Assembly: GCA_900078775.1 (NCBI GenBank)
Contig: LT549889.1
Coordinates: forward strand, 682,001-746,000
Source: Mycolicibacterium aurum
Lineage (GTDB): Bacteria; Actinomycetota; Actinomycetes; Mycobacteriales; Mycobacteriaceae
Direction: 5' to 3'
DNA length: 64,000 nt
Shown here one piece after another: positions 47,604 through 55,974 of this stretch (the stretch's first letter is position 1; each line of letters starts with the position of its first letter). The notes under the pieces are model-generated. The model saw nothing but the letters and a program-made list of their open reading frames with translations. It did no database searches and was not told the origin of the DNA. A program made the position numbers and the translations under genes.

Positions 47604-48714
47604 GCGATGGGCGCGACTGGTCCGTCCCTATGTCGGTGACCCGCCGCCGGGTCTGTACGGCCGGCCGGCCGATGCGCTGATCCGTGCGGCCGGCACGGTG
47701 GTGCCGCATTTCCTGTCGGTGGTGATGCGTCTCGGCGGTGATCGGGAACTGCCCGAACTACCGCGGGTGCGCAATCGCCGCACGATGGTTGTGCAGGACC
47801 GCCGGCTGGTGGCCCGCGATCCGGACGTCGTGGCGCTCACCCTGGTCGCCGCGGACGGCGCGGAGTTGCGGCGCTGGCATCCCGGCGCGCACATCGACGT
47901 GCACCTGCCTTCGGGCCGGACCCGGCAGTACTCGCTGTGCGGCGACCCGGACCGCCTCGATCGGTACCGGATCGCGGTGCGCCAGATCCCCGGTCACGGC
48001 GGGGCGTCCATCGAGGTGCACGAGTTGCAGGTGGGGCAGCGGGTGGAGGTCAGCGACCCGCGCAACGCGTTCATGATGCCGCTGCCCGGGTCCGGGTCCG
48101 GCTCGCAGCGGCTGCGTTTCATCGCCGGCGGCATCGGGATCACCCCCATCCTGCCGATGGTGCGGTTGGCGGACAGGCTGGGCATGGACTGGTCGCTACG
48201 GTACGCCGGACGGCGCCGGGACAGCCTGCCGTTCCTGGCGGAGCTGGAGGCATTCGGCGACCGGGTGCGGGTGCTGACCGACGATGTTGCCGGGTTGCCC
48301 ACGGCCGCTGATCTTCTCGACGGTGTGACGCCCTGGACCGCGGTGTATGCGTGTGGTCCGCCGCCGATGCTGGACCTGGTGCGTGCCGGGGCGCCGGAGC
48401 GCTGCGAGCTGCACATCGAACGGTTCTCTCCGGTGCAGGTGGTGGACGGGCGCCCATTCGAACTTGTGTTGTCGGGTTCGGGTGAGGTTGTTGCAGTCGG
48501 CGCCGGGCAGAGCGCACTCGCGGCGCTACGGCAGGCCCGGCCGGACGTGAGTTTCTCCTGCCAGCAAGGGTTTTGCGGGACATGTGTGCAGACGGTGGTG
48601 TCCGGTGAGGTGGAGCACCGCGATCACGCACTGACCGGTGAACAGCGGGCGTCGGGGCAGATGCTGGTGTGTGTGTCCTGGTCCGCGAACGGGCCGTTGG
48701 TGCTCGACCTCTAA
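47596..48714 (+). CDS. Ferredoxin-NAD(P)H reductase with 2Fe-2S domain (oxygenase reductase)
   Basis: A 372-residue reductase. After an N-terminal extension of about 60 residues come the FAD domain (GRTRQYSLCGDPD with RxYS), the NAD domain (FIAGGIGITPILPMVRLAD; YACGPPPMLD) and a plant-type [2Fe-2S] domain with CQQGFCGTC and a fourth Cys in MLVCVSW. It should pass electrons to a diiron or Rieske oxygenase. The GTG at 47596 overlaps the upstream gene. Likely partners are that gene or the desaturase 2 kb downstream. Confidence 0.88.
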   Translation: MGERWARLVRPYVGDPPPGLYGRPADALIRAAGTVVPHFLSVVMRLGGDRELPELPRVRNRRTMVVQDRRLVARDPDVVALTLVAADGAELRRWHPGAHIDVHLPSGRTRQYSLCGDPDRLDRYRIAVRQIPGHGGASIEVHELQVGQRVEVSDPRNAFMMPLPGSGSGSQRLRFIAGGIGITPILPMVRLADRLGMDWSLRYAGRRRDSLPFLAELEAFGDRVRVLTDDVAGLPTAADLLDGVTPWTAVYACGPPPMLDLVRAGAPERCELHIERFSPVQVVDGRPFELVLSGSGEVVAVGAGQSALAALRQARPDVSFSCQQGFCGTCVQTVVSGEVEHRDHALTGEQRASGQMLVCVSWSANGPLVLDL

Positions 48715-49076
48715 CCGGGCTCGGTGAGGATCGTCCACAGCTTGGCGATCCGGTCGTCGGCGATCAGCGCGACGTCGAAACCCGATGCGACGGCGACGTT
48801 GTCGGGGGTGTGCACCTCCCACGCCAGGAAGCCGAGATCGCCGGTCTGGCGGACCGGGCCGGACTTGACGAAATGCAGGCCCTGTAGTGCGCCGTTCTGG
48901 AGTGCGGCGGCCTTGGTGTCGAGGGCCTGGTGGCCGACGCTGACGCCGTCCTCGTCGGTCCACGCCACGTCGGGGGCATACGTCTCCGCGATGGCCGCGG
49001 TGCGGCGGCCCGGGTCGCGTTCGTCGAACACGGCCAGCAGGTTGGCTTCCATCAGCCGGGCGATGACGTCGCTCAT
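48711..49076 (-). CDS. SnoaL-like / NTF2-fold protein
   Basis: A 121-residue NTF2-like domain protein (IARLMEANLLAVFDERDPGR; AETYAPDVAWTDEDGVSVGH; IADDRIAKLWTILTE). The pattern matches the SnoaL-like family, whose members bind small molecules and sometimes isomerise or cyclise them. Its stop codon overlaps that of the convergent reductase by three bases. No operon partner exists on its strand, and the substrate is unknown. Confidence 0.8.
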   Translation of the reverse strand: MSDVIARLMEANLLAVFDERDPGRRTAAIAETYAPDVAWTDEDGVSVGHQALDTKAAALQNGALQGLHFVKSGPVRQTGDLGFLAWEVHTPDNVAVASGFDVALIADDRIAKLWTILTEPG

Positions 49077-49165
49077 GGAATACGAGTATGACGGCTCACG
49101 TGCCTGAGCGCGCGCGTTTGCGCAGGTCCCGGCGGCCGCACGGGTCACGGGGGCCTTTCGGCGGA

Positions 49166-49453
49166 TCAGTTGGCCGCGGACGGCCCGGATCCGCGCGCCA
49201 TCAGCAGCATCAGCAGCCGGTCCCGAGCCGCGGCATTCTCCGGGGCGTCGTACACCTCGTCGCAGGCGATCCGGACCAGCCGGTGCCAGTTCAGCGCGGG
49301 CTCGACGCCGGCCCGGTTGGTGGTGGCGGCGTTAAGCAGCCGCTGCAACCGTTCCGACGCGGCCGCATCGTCCGGGTCGCGGTACACATCGTCGCATGCG
49401 GCCTGAATCTGTTGGCGCAGCATCGATTCCATGTACTCACCCCAAACGGCCAT
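49166..49453 (-). CDS. Small protein with an internally duplicated motif
   Basis: A 95-residue soluble protein of unknown function. Two related segments are visible: ACDDVYRDPDDAAASERLQR (about 20-39) and ACDEVYDAPENAAARDRLLM (about 63-82), so it is probably a tandem duplication of a 30-40-residue helical unit. ATG 49453 (MAVWGEYME) is chosen; ATG 49426 (MESMLRQQ) is possible. It is divergent from a TetR gene and shares a 170-bp control region with it. I do not recognise the family. Confidence 0.65.
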   Translation of the reverse strand: MAVWGEYMESMLRQQIQAACDDVYRDPDDAAASERLQRLLNAATTNRAGVEPALNWHRLVRIACDEVYDAPENAAARDRLLMLLMARGSGPSAAN

Positions 49454-49590
49454 CAGCACCCCCTACCGGTAGGCCAGGCGGTCTCGGACAGGGCCGCTCT
49501 CGTGAGATGTACCGGAGCACCGTGCCCCGCTTCGGCCAGACCATACACGCATATTGCGTTGCGTACGGTGCATATTGGCTTATTGGACAC

Positions 49591-49619
49591 TTGTATGGGC
49601 ATGGTGATTCGGATAGAGT
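49591..49619 (+). promoter_or_regulatory. Promoter of the TetR gene, leaderless type
   Basis: TTGTAT (49591-49596), a 17-base spacer and TAGAGT (49614-49619) form a good promoter 7 bases before GTG 49627, so the mRNA is probably leaderless. Upstream, GCATATTG occurs twice (49549-49556 and 49570-49577), 21 bases apart, on the same face of the helix. Confidence 0.6.
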
Positions 49620-49626
49620 CGCCGTG

Positions 49627-50265
49627 GTGTCCGACACCGTGTTTCTCCGCCCGTCGACTCCCGCCGAGCCGACCAGCCGGGAACGCATCGTTGACGCCGC
49701 AATCAAATCCTTTGCTCGGCAGGGCGTTTCCAATACGCCGTTGCGGGCGGTCGCCGAGGCTGCCGGGGTCAGCGTCGGCCTCGTGCAGCACTACTTCGGC
49801 AACAAGGCCGGACTGACCGCCGCCGTCGACGCCTACGTGCTGCAGGTGTTCGGCGAGGTGCTCGAGTCCGAGCCGCTGCCCGAACCGCCGGCGGACCACT
49901 CCGAAGCATTGCGCGGACGATTCGCCCGGCTTTTCCACACCTACCCGGAGGTCACCGACTACGTCGCGCACGCCTTGAGCGAGGGCGACGAGATCGGGGC
50001 CGTGATCTTCGACGGGCTGCTGCGCATCAGCACCGTGCAGGGGGAGAAGTACGCCGAGCACGGGCTGGTCCGGTCCGACCTCGACCTGCTGTGGGGCACC
50101 ATCAACCCGCTGATCCTGCGGGTCGGGGCCGCCATGCTGCGCAGCCACATCGAGCGGCACATCCCCGGCCCGTTCTACTCCGCCGAGGAACTGCAGCGCT
50201 GGGATGCCGCCGTCACCTCGCTGATCCGCCGGGGCCAGTTCACCCCGGAGGCCGCCGATCTCTAG
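49627..50265 (+). CDS. TetR/AcrR-family regulator
   Basis: A 212-residue repressor with an N-terminal HTH (RERIVDAAIKSFARQGVSNT, then VAEAAGVSVGLVQHYFGNK) and a C-terminal ligand domain. GTG 49627 is preferred over GTG 49624 because the -10 box ends 7 bases before it. It is divergent from a small duplicated protein and lies 260 bases upstream of a fatty-acid desaturase gene on the same strand, which it may control. No signal other than a ribosome site was found in that gap. Confidence 0.87.
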   Translation: MSDTVFLRPSTPAEPTSRERIVDAAIKSFARQGVSNTPLRAVAEAAGVSVGLVQHYFGNKAGLTAAVDAYVLQVFGEVLESEPLPEPPADHSEALRGRFARLFHTYPEVTDYVAHALSEGDEIGAVIFDGLLRISTVQGEKYAEHGLVRSDLDLLWGTINPLILRVGAAMLRSHIERHIPGPFYSAEELQRWDAAVTSLIRRGQFTPEAADL

Positions 50266-50525
50266 CAGCATGGCCCGCCCGCGCTCGAGGGGTGCGCCGG
50301 GTGGGTCGTGCTGCTGACGCGGCCCGTCGCTGAGAACTCCCTCAGCGGGGTTCGTGCTGGTCGTCGTCGGCGCCGATTGTTGCAGTGCTGGTAGGGCGTA
50401 TTGTGATCCGCGCCACCGCGCGTGTTTCGATTGGCGGTCGCCGCGCCCGAGGCCATAGGCTTCGTCCCGATGCTCGCGGTGGCCCGGTTCGCCGCTCTCC
50501 ACCGAACCACCCGAGGAACACCCTG

Positions 50526-51620
50526 ATGGCGATCGCCGATGTCCCCAGCTACCTGCACCTGACCGACGCCGACGTCGACGAGATCGCCTACGAGCTGGAC
50601 GTCATCCGCCGTGACATCGAGGACTCGCTGGGGGCCAAGGACGCCGCCTACATCCGCCGGGTGATCCACTTCCAGCGCGCGTTGGACGTGGCGGCCCGCC
50701 TGACGATCGCGTGCACCAAGTCCAAGACCGGTTGGCTGCTGGGCACCGGTGCGCTGGCGTACGCGAAGTCCATCGAGAACATGGAACTCGGCCACAACAT
50801 CTCCCACGGCCAGTGGGACTGGATGAACGATCCGGAGATCCACTCCAACACCTGGGAGTGGGACATGGTCGGGGATTCTGCGCAGTGGCGCTACCAGCAC
50901 AACTACCGCCATCACGTGTACAGCAATGTGCTCGGCATGGACGAGGACATCGGCTACCGCCTGCACCGGGTGACCACCGAACAGCAGTGGCGCCCGATCC
51001 ATCTGGCGACGCCGTTGCGAAACCTGGTGCTGGCGGCCATGTTCGAGTGGGGCATCGCCCTGCATGGGCTGCACTCGGAACGGCTGCGCGAGGACGCGGA
51101 AGTTCTCGCCGTCGAGAAGCGCAAGTTCCGGGCCAAGATCGGCCGGCAGCTGGCCAAGGACTACGTGTTCTTCCCGGCGCTGAGCCTGCGCCGGTGGCGG
51201 CGCACGTTCGCGGCCAACTTCACCGCGAACACGGTCCGCAACCTGTGGGTGTACGTGAACATCATCTGCGGGCACATCCCCGACGGCGCCGAGACGTTCG
51301 ACCCGGCCGTGGTGAAGGACGAGTCCAAGGGCGAGTGGTATCTGCGCCAGATGCTGGGCACCGCGAACTTCAACGCGAGCCGACCGCTGGCCATCTCGGG
51401 TGGGCACCTGTGCTACCAGATCGAGCACCACCTGTACCCGGACCTGCCGAGCAACCGGCTCCCCGAGATCAGCGTGCGGGTGCGGCAGCTGTGCGAGAAG
51501 TACGACCTGCCGTACAACACGGCTTCCCTTGGCCGCCAGTACTACCGGACCCAGCGGACCATCCACGGGTTGGCGTTCCCGGACTGGGTGGTGGCATTGG
51601 CGCGGCGAGGCCGCGGGTAG
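50526..51620 (+). CDS. Acyl-CoA fatty-acid desaturase (DesA3-like)
   Basis: A 364-residue membrane diiron desaturase. The three histidine boxes are visible: GHNISH (about 95), QHNYRHHV (about 121) and QIEHHLYPDLPSNR (about 300). Helices lie between the boxes, though hydrophobic stretches are shorter than in DesA3. It should introduce a double bond into an acyl chain using a ferredoxin-type reductase such as the one at 47596. ATG 50526 is preceded by GAGGAA. Confidence 0.88.
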   Translation: MAIADVPSYLHLTDADVDEIAYELDVIRRDIEDSLGAKDAAYIRRVIHFQRALDVAARLTIACTKSKTGWLLGTGALAYAKSIENMELGHNISHGQWDWMNDPEIHSNTWEWDMVGDSAQWRYQHNYRHHVYSNVLGMDEDIGYRLHRVTTEQQWRPIHLATPLRNLVLAAMFEWGIALHGLHSERLREDAEVLAVEKRKFRAKIGRQLAKDYVFFPALSLRRWRRTFAANFTANTVRNLWVYVNIICGHIPDGAETFDPAVVKDESKGEWYLRQMLGTANFNASRPLAISGGHLCYQIEHHLYPDLPSNRLPEISVRVRQLCEKYDLPYNTASLGRQYYRTQRTIHGLAFPDWVVALARRGRG

Positions 51621-51722
51621 CGCTCAGCACTGCGGGGCGCGGAAAGTGACTATGTCGTTGCCCACCTCGGAGCGACAATCGAGCGACAACGGACGGCCGA
51701 TCAGGCGGCGTCGACGACGTCG

Positions 51723-53423
51723 GTGACGCACCATGGTGGGGTGCCACTATCCGAGACGGGCCTGATTGCGGCGGCCGGTGACGTCATCTACGCCCGTGGC
51801 GAGGATTATGTGCGGTACGTCCGCGGCCTGCGCATCACCGCGTCCCAGGCCTACGCGTCCATTCAGGCCAAGCGGGTCTACACCGTAGAACTGGACTGGT
51901 CCGGTCCGGTACTGGACGGGTACTGCACCTGCCCCCACCACGCGGACGGCAACTTCTGCAAGCATCTGGTCGCGGTCGGACTCGCCGCGATGGATAGCGG
52001 CCGCGTCGCGGTGGAAGGCGACACAACCGGCCCGACCGACGACGCGCTGGACCGCGCGGTGCGGGCGATGGATGTCGAGGAACTGCGTGCGGTGGTGTTG
52101 GCGCTGGCGCAGCGCGACGATAACGTGCGTCGGATGCTCGAGATGCGGGTCATGACGGCATCGGGCGACACCGTTGTGGTCGGCGCGGAGCTGGACGGCT
52201 ATGTGCGAGAAGCGCTCTCGTTCCGTGGGTACATCGACTACCGGCGTTCGTTCGAGGTCGCGGAGGTGGCCGCTGAGGTGCTCGACGAGCTCGAGAGCTA
52301 CCTGGATGACGGGGCCGCCGATGCGGTACGGCCGGCGTTGCTGCGTGCGGTGACCCGGCTGCGCAAGATCGTGGGAGAGGCTGATGATTCGTCGGGCTCG
52401 ATCGGTGATGAATGCCAGCGAGCGGCGGACCTCTACGCGCGTGCCTGCCGACTCGGCTCGCCCGATCCGGTCAAGCTGGCGACCTGGCTGGTGAAGTTCC
52501 GGGCCGACTCGCCGGGATGGCCCGATGTGGTGCTGTCGGACTTCGTCGACGCCTTCGACGAACGTGGGCTGGCAACCTACCGGCGGGCCGTCGAGGCGTT
52601 GGACCGGAAACGGACTGCTGACGGTGACCGGTGGGGGCGGCACGAGGTCGACCGAATGCTGCTCGAACTCGCCGATCACGACGGCGATGTCGACCGGGCC
52701 GTCGCGTTGTTGGATGAACCGGAGCGTCCGCAGTATGGGTCGATCGTCGCTCGACTACGGGCCGCCGGCCGGGCCGACGAGGCAGTGGCCTGGGTGGATC
52801 GCGCGGTCGCCGAGGGCCGACTGTCGAGCCGAGGTGTTGGTGACGCATTCTGGCTGAACCCGGACGATGTCGCGCAGACGTACGCGAATCTGGGCCGCAT
52901 CGACGATGCGGTCGGGGTGCTGCGGGACGATTTCGTCAGGCAGCCCTCGATGGCCACCTACCGGGCGTTGCTCGATTTCGCCGCGGGTGTCGATCGCGCC
53001 GATGCCGAACGCGCGTGGGCGTTCGACCGGGCACGGCAGCTGGCCACCGATCGGTATGCCCAGGGGGCGGTGTTGGTGCAGTTGTCGCTTGCCGAGGGTG
53101 ATTTCGATGCCGCATGGGAGGCTGCCGACCGCTACGGACCTGGCTGGGCGTGGCAGGAGTTGGCCCAGCGGGGCGCCGAGTCACGGCCCGTCGCCGCCGC
53201 CGACCTGTACCGTCCGCAGCTCGAAGCCGATCTGCGTCATCCCAACTCCAAGGTGTATCCCGATGTCGCGGCGCGGCTGGCGAGGATGGCCGAGCTCTAC
53301 GAACGGGGCGGGCGGAGTGCGGATTTCGCGTCATTCATGGCGGAGATCCGGCAGAAGTACGGGCGGCGGCCGGCGCTGATGAAGGCCCTTGACGCCAAGA
53401 AGCTGCCGACCATGGTCGAGTAG
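51723..53423 (+). CDS. SWIM zinc-finger protein
   Basis: A 566-residue cytoplasmic protein. A SWIM finger (CTCPHHADGNFCKHLVAVGL, CxCx8CxH) lies at about residues 67-85, preceded by VIYARGEDYVRYVRGLRI, which is the usual lead-in. The remaining 450 residues are helical with TPR-like spacing (YANLGRIDDAVGVLRDDFVR), suggesting a protein-interaction scaffold. The GTG at 51723 is used; GTG 51741 is possible. It converges on a nuclease gene with only 5 bases between them. Function unknown. Confidence 0.85.
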   Translation: MTHHGGVPLSETGLIAAAGDVIYARGEDYVRYVRGLRITASQAYASIQAKRVYTVELDWSGPVLDGYCTCPHHADGNFCKHLVAVGLAAMDSGRVAVEGDTTGPTDDALDRAVRAMDVEELRAVVLALAQRDDNVRRMLEMRVMTASGDTVVVGAELDGYVREALSFRGYIDYRRSFEVAEVAAEVLDELESYLDDGAADAVRPALLRAVTRLRKIVGEADDSSGSIGDECQRAADLYARACRLGSPDPVKLATWLVKFRADSPGWPDVVLSDFVDAFDERGLATYRRAVEALDRKRTADGDRWGRHEVDRMLLELADHDGDVDRAVALLDEPERPQYGSIVARLRAAGRADEAVAWVDRAVAEGRLSSRGVGDAFWLNPDDVAQTYANLGRIDDAVGVLRDDFVRQPSMATYRALLDFAAGVDRADAERAWAFDRARQLATDRYAQGAVLVQLSLAEGDFDAAWEAADRYGPGWAWQELAQRGAESRPVAAADLYRPQLEADLRHPNSKVYPDVAARLARMAELYERGGRSADFASFMAEIRQKYGRRPALMKALDAKKLPTMVE

Positions 53424-53428
53424 GACGA

Positions 53429-54415
53429 TCACGGGTTGTCCGGGTGTGCGTCGCGCCACGCCTGCCATAGCTCGGGCCGCAATCGTCCGCGGTCGGGCAC
53501 CGCCAGCCCGGCCGAGCGCGCCCAGGCACGCACGTCGGCGGTGCTCGGACCGTCGGGTGCCGGCGCGGGGACGGCAATCTCGATACGGGCATCCGAGATT
53601 CGTTGCAGTGCTGCACTTTCGGTGGTCGCCCAGGAGTGCGCGGCAGCCAGGAATCGGTAGGTCCACTCCTCGGCCAACGAGCGGGTCTCGCAGAACACGA
53701 TCGGCACGCTCGGCCAGCGGACCTGTAGTTCGGCCAGCCCGTCGGCAACGATCGCCGGGCGTACCCGGTCGAGTTTGAACAACTGTGAGTAGCGGTCCTC
53801 GACGACGACCGCCGCCCGCGGTAGCGCGGCCAGATCGGCGACCTGAAAGCGCAGCCGACCGTTGATCAGGCTGCTCACCAGATCGGCCAGCGATTTGCGT
53901 TCGACGCTGGCCACCAACTGCCCGTCGATGTTCAATCCGTAGTCGCCGCACGGTAATGCGCGAGTCTCGGTAATCACCTGCTGGCCGGTGAACCGATAGG
54001 CGTAGCGCTCGTGGCTGTCGACGAGGATGGGCAGCTGCTCGATGCCCCGAGCGCGTGCGGTCGGGGTGCGGACACCGGGTCGAGCCTGCCTGCGGGTGCG
54101 TGGCGATTGCCAGAAGACCACATCGCGACCGCGCGCGGTGGTGAACACCAATTGGGAACGGTTCTCGCGTCCCCGATGCAGGATCAGGTCGATGGACGCA
54201 CCCCGACGCTGACAGGAACGCAGCGGCAGCCGCTCCACGACATCTGCGTCGTCCGGCCACTCGGCGAGGCTGACCGGGTGACAGTACAGGGCCTTGACCC
54301 GGGGCCAGGTTCCCGAAGTCCGGAACAACAGGTCACCATCCGGGTGAGGGATGCGCAGCAGATAGCCCAGCCGGGAGTCCTCGGCCGGGTTCACAGCGAT
54401 CAGCAGCTCCGCCAT
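53429..54415 (-). CDS. ERCC4-type nuclease with Lsr2-like C-terminal domain
   Basis: A 328-residue protein. Residues 1-125 are an undefined N-terminal domain. Residues 129-270 match the ERCC4/XPF nuclease core: LVDSHERYAYRF (Asp133), CGDYG (Asp158) and SVERKSLADLV (Glu172, Arg173, Lys174). Residues 292-323 (ADVRAWARSAGLAVPDRGRL) resemble the Lsr2 DNA-binding domain with its AT-hook-like RGR. It could therefore cut structured DNA and prefer AT-rich or silenced regions. ATG 54415 is the first plausible start. Confidence 0.82.
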   Translation of the reverse strand: MAELLIAVNPAEDSRLGYLLRIPHPDGDLLFRTSGTWPRVKALYCHPVSLAEWPDDADVVERLPLRSCQRRGASIDLILHRGRENRSQLVFTTARGRDVVFWQSPRTRRQARPGVRTPTARARGIEQLPILVDSHERYAYRFTGQQVITETRALPCGDYGLNIDGQLVASVERKSLADLVSSLINGRLRFQVADLAALPRAAVVVEDRYSQLFKLDRVRPAIVADGLAELQVRWPSVPIVFCETRSLAEEWTYRFLAAAHSWATTESAALQRISDARIEIAVPAPAPDGPSTADVRAWARSAGLAVPDRGRLRPELWQAWRDAHPDNP

Positions 54416-54519
54416 CCGCTCAGTGTGCCCTGGAGAATGCGGCAACGGATGGCGACCTCATCGGATCAGTTCGGGACGACCGTGACGCGGACCCGAGGCC
54501 CGGCGCGGATCGCAAACCA

Positions 54520-54539
54520 GAGCACTTTGGCCCTGTCCT
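54520..54539 (+). promoter_or_regulatory. DosR-box-like element upstream of the wax ester synthase
   Basis: GAGCACTTTGGCCCTGTCCT lies 40 bases before the synthase ATG. Its complement contains GGACAGGGCCAAAG, shared exactly with the element upstream of ppsA, and it resembles the GGGACTTTNGGCCCT form of mycobacterial dormancy-regulator sites with mismatches. Confidence 0.4.
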
Positions 54540-54579
54540 GCCGTCGACGCGCGCCCTAGATTCGACCTCGGGAGTATCG

Positions 54580-55944
54580 ATGAGCCAATACATGCGAAGC
54601 ACTGATGCGTTCACCTGGGCGATGGAGAGCGATCCACGCCTGCGGTCGACGGTGGTCACCGTGTTGCTGCTGGACAAATCGCCGGACTGGGACCATGTGC
54701 GCGACAGGATCGATCTGATCAGCCGCAAGCTGCCGATGTTCCGGCAACGGGTGGTGGAATCTCCGCTGCAGGGGGCCCCACGGTGGGAGGACGCCCCGGA
54801 CTTCGACCTCGACTTCCACATCAGGCATGTCGCTTCGCCGGACCCGGGCACCCTCGACGGGGTGCTGGAGCTGGCGCGGGTCGCCGAGATGGAGGACTTC
54901 GACCGGGCCCGCCCGCTGTGGGAGGTCACGCTGATCGACGGGCTCGACGACGGCGGAGCGGCGGTGGTGTGCAAATTCCACCACGCCCTCACCGACGGTG
55001 TGGGCGGCGTGCAGATCGGGATGATCCTGTTCGACCTCTCCGAGCAGCCGGCAGAGACCGAACCGCTTCCGCCTGCCCGGGCGGTGCCGGCGCCGCCGTG
55101 GTGGGACGCGTACCGCAGCGTGCTGGGCCACGACGTGAAACTCACCGCAACGACGGTGGCGGGAGCGCTGGCCGCGACCCCGGGACTCTTGTTCAACAGC
55201 GTCCGCCGCCCGAAGTCGACCGTCGAATCCGCGGTGGCCACCGCCGCGTCGATCTACCGCACCGTCCGCCCGGTGACCCGCACCGGGTCGCCCCTGATGA
55301 CGGGCCGCTCGCTGACCCGCCGTCTCGGGGTCCATCAGGTGCCCCGCGGTGCGCTGCGGGAGGCGGCGCACCGCAGCGGCGGGGCGCTCAACGACGCGTT
55401 CGTCGCCGGGTTGGCCGGTGGACTGCGGCGCTACCACGAGGCGCACGGCGTCGAGGTGGGCGACCTGCATCTGACCATGCCGATCAGCCTGCGGACCGAG
55501 GACGACGAGATGGGCGGTAACCGGATCACGCTGATGCGCTTCGACGTACCGGTGGGGGTCGTCGACCCGGCCGAGCGCATCGCCGCGATCCACCAGCAGA
55601 CGGCCAAGGTGCGCCGGGAGAAGTCGCTGCCCTACACCGAGTGGATCGCCGGTGCGCTCAACCTGATGCCGCGCTGGTACATCGGCTCGATCCTGCGCAA
55701 CGTCGACTTCCTGGCCAGCGACGTTCCCGGGATCCCGGTCCCGGTGTTCCTCGGCGGCGCCGCTCTGGTGATGCAGTACGCGTTCGGCCCGACCATCGGT
55801 GCGGCCGTCAACGTGACGCTGCTCAGCTACGTCGACACCTGCTCCCTGGGCATCGACGTGGACACCGGTGCGATACCGGATTTCGAGGTCTTCCACGACT
55901 GCCTCGTCGCGGGTTTCGACGAGGTGCTGGCGTTGGGTTCCTGA
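54580..55944 (+). CDS. Wax ester synthase / diacylglycerol acyltransferase (WS/DGAT)
   Basis: A 454-residue acyltransferase of the mycobacterial Tgs family that makes triacylglycerol or wax esters for storage. The catalytic HHxxxDG motif is FHHALTDGVGG (about residue 137). Other family blocks are RARPLWEVTLIDGL, GGALNDAFVAGLAGGLRRY and a proline-serine block (MPISLRTEDDEMGGNRIT). Which of the many paralogues it represents is unclear. A DosR-like element lies upstream, as at M. tuberculosis tgs1, consistent with storage lipid synthesis under hypoxia. Confidence 0.93.
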   Translation: MSQYMRSTDAFTWAMESDPRLRSTVVTVLLLDKSPDWDHVRDRIDLISRKLPMFRQRVVESPLQGAPRWEDAPDFDLDFHIRHVASPDPGTLDGVLELARVAEMEDFDRARPLWEVTLIDGLDDGGAAVVCKFHHALTDGVGGVQIGMILFDLSEQPAETEPLPPARAVPAPPWWDAYRSVLGHDVKLTATTVAGALAATPGLLFNSVRRPKSTVESAVATAASIYRTVRPVTRTGSPLMTGRSLTRRLGVHQVPRGALREAAHRSGGALNDAFVAGLAGGLRRYHEAHGVEVGDLHLTMPISLRTEDDEMGGNRITLMRFDVPVGVVDPAERIAAIHQQTAKVRREKSLPYTEWIAGALNLMPRWYIGSILRNVDFLASDVPGIPVPVFLGGAALVMQYAFGPTIGAAVNVTLLSYVDTCSLGIDVDTGAIPDFEVFHDCLVAGFDEVLALGS

Positions 55945-55974
55945 CGGGCCAGACGTCGGTGGTGTCAGCCCTCG

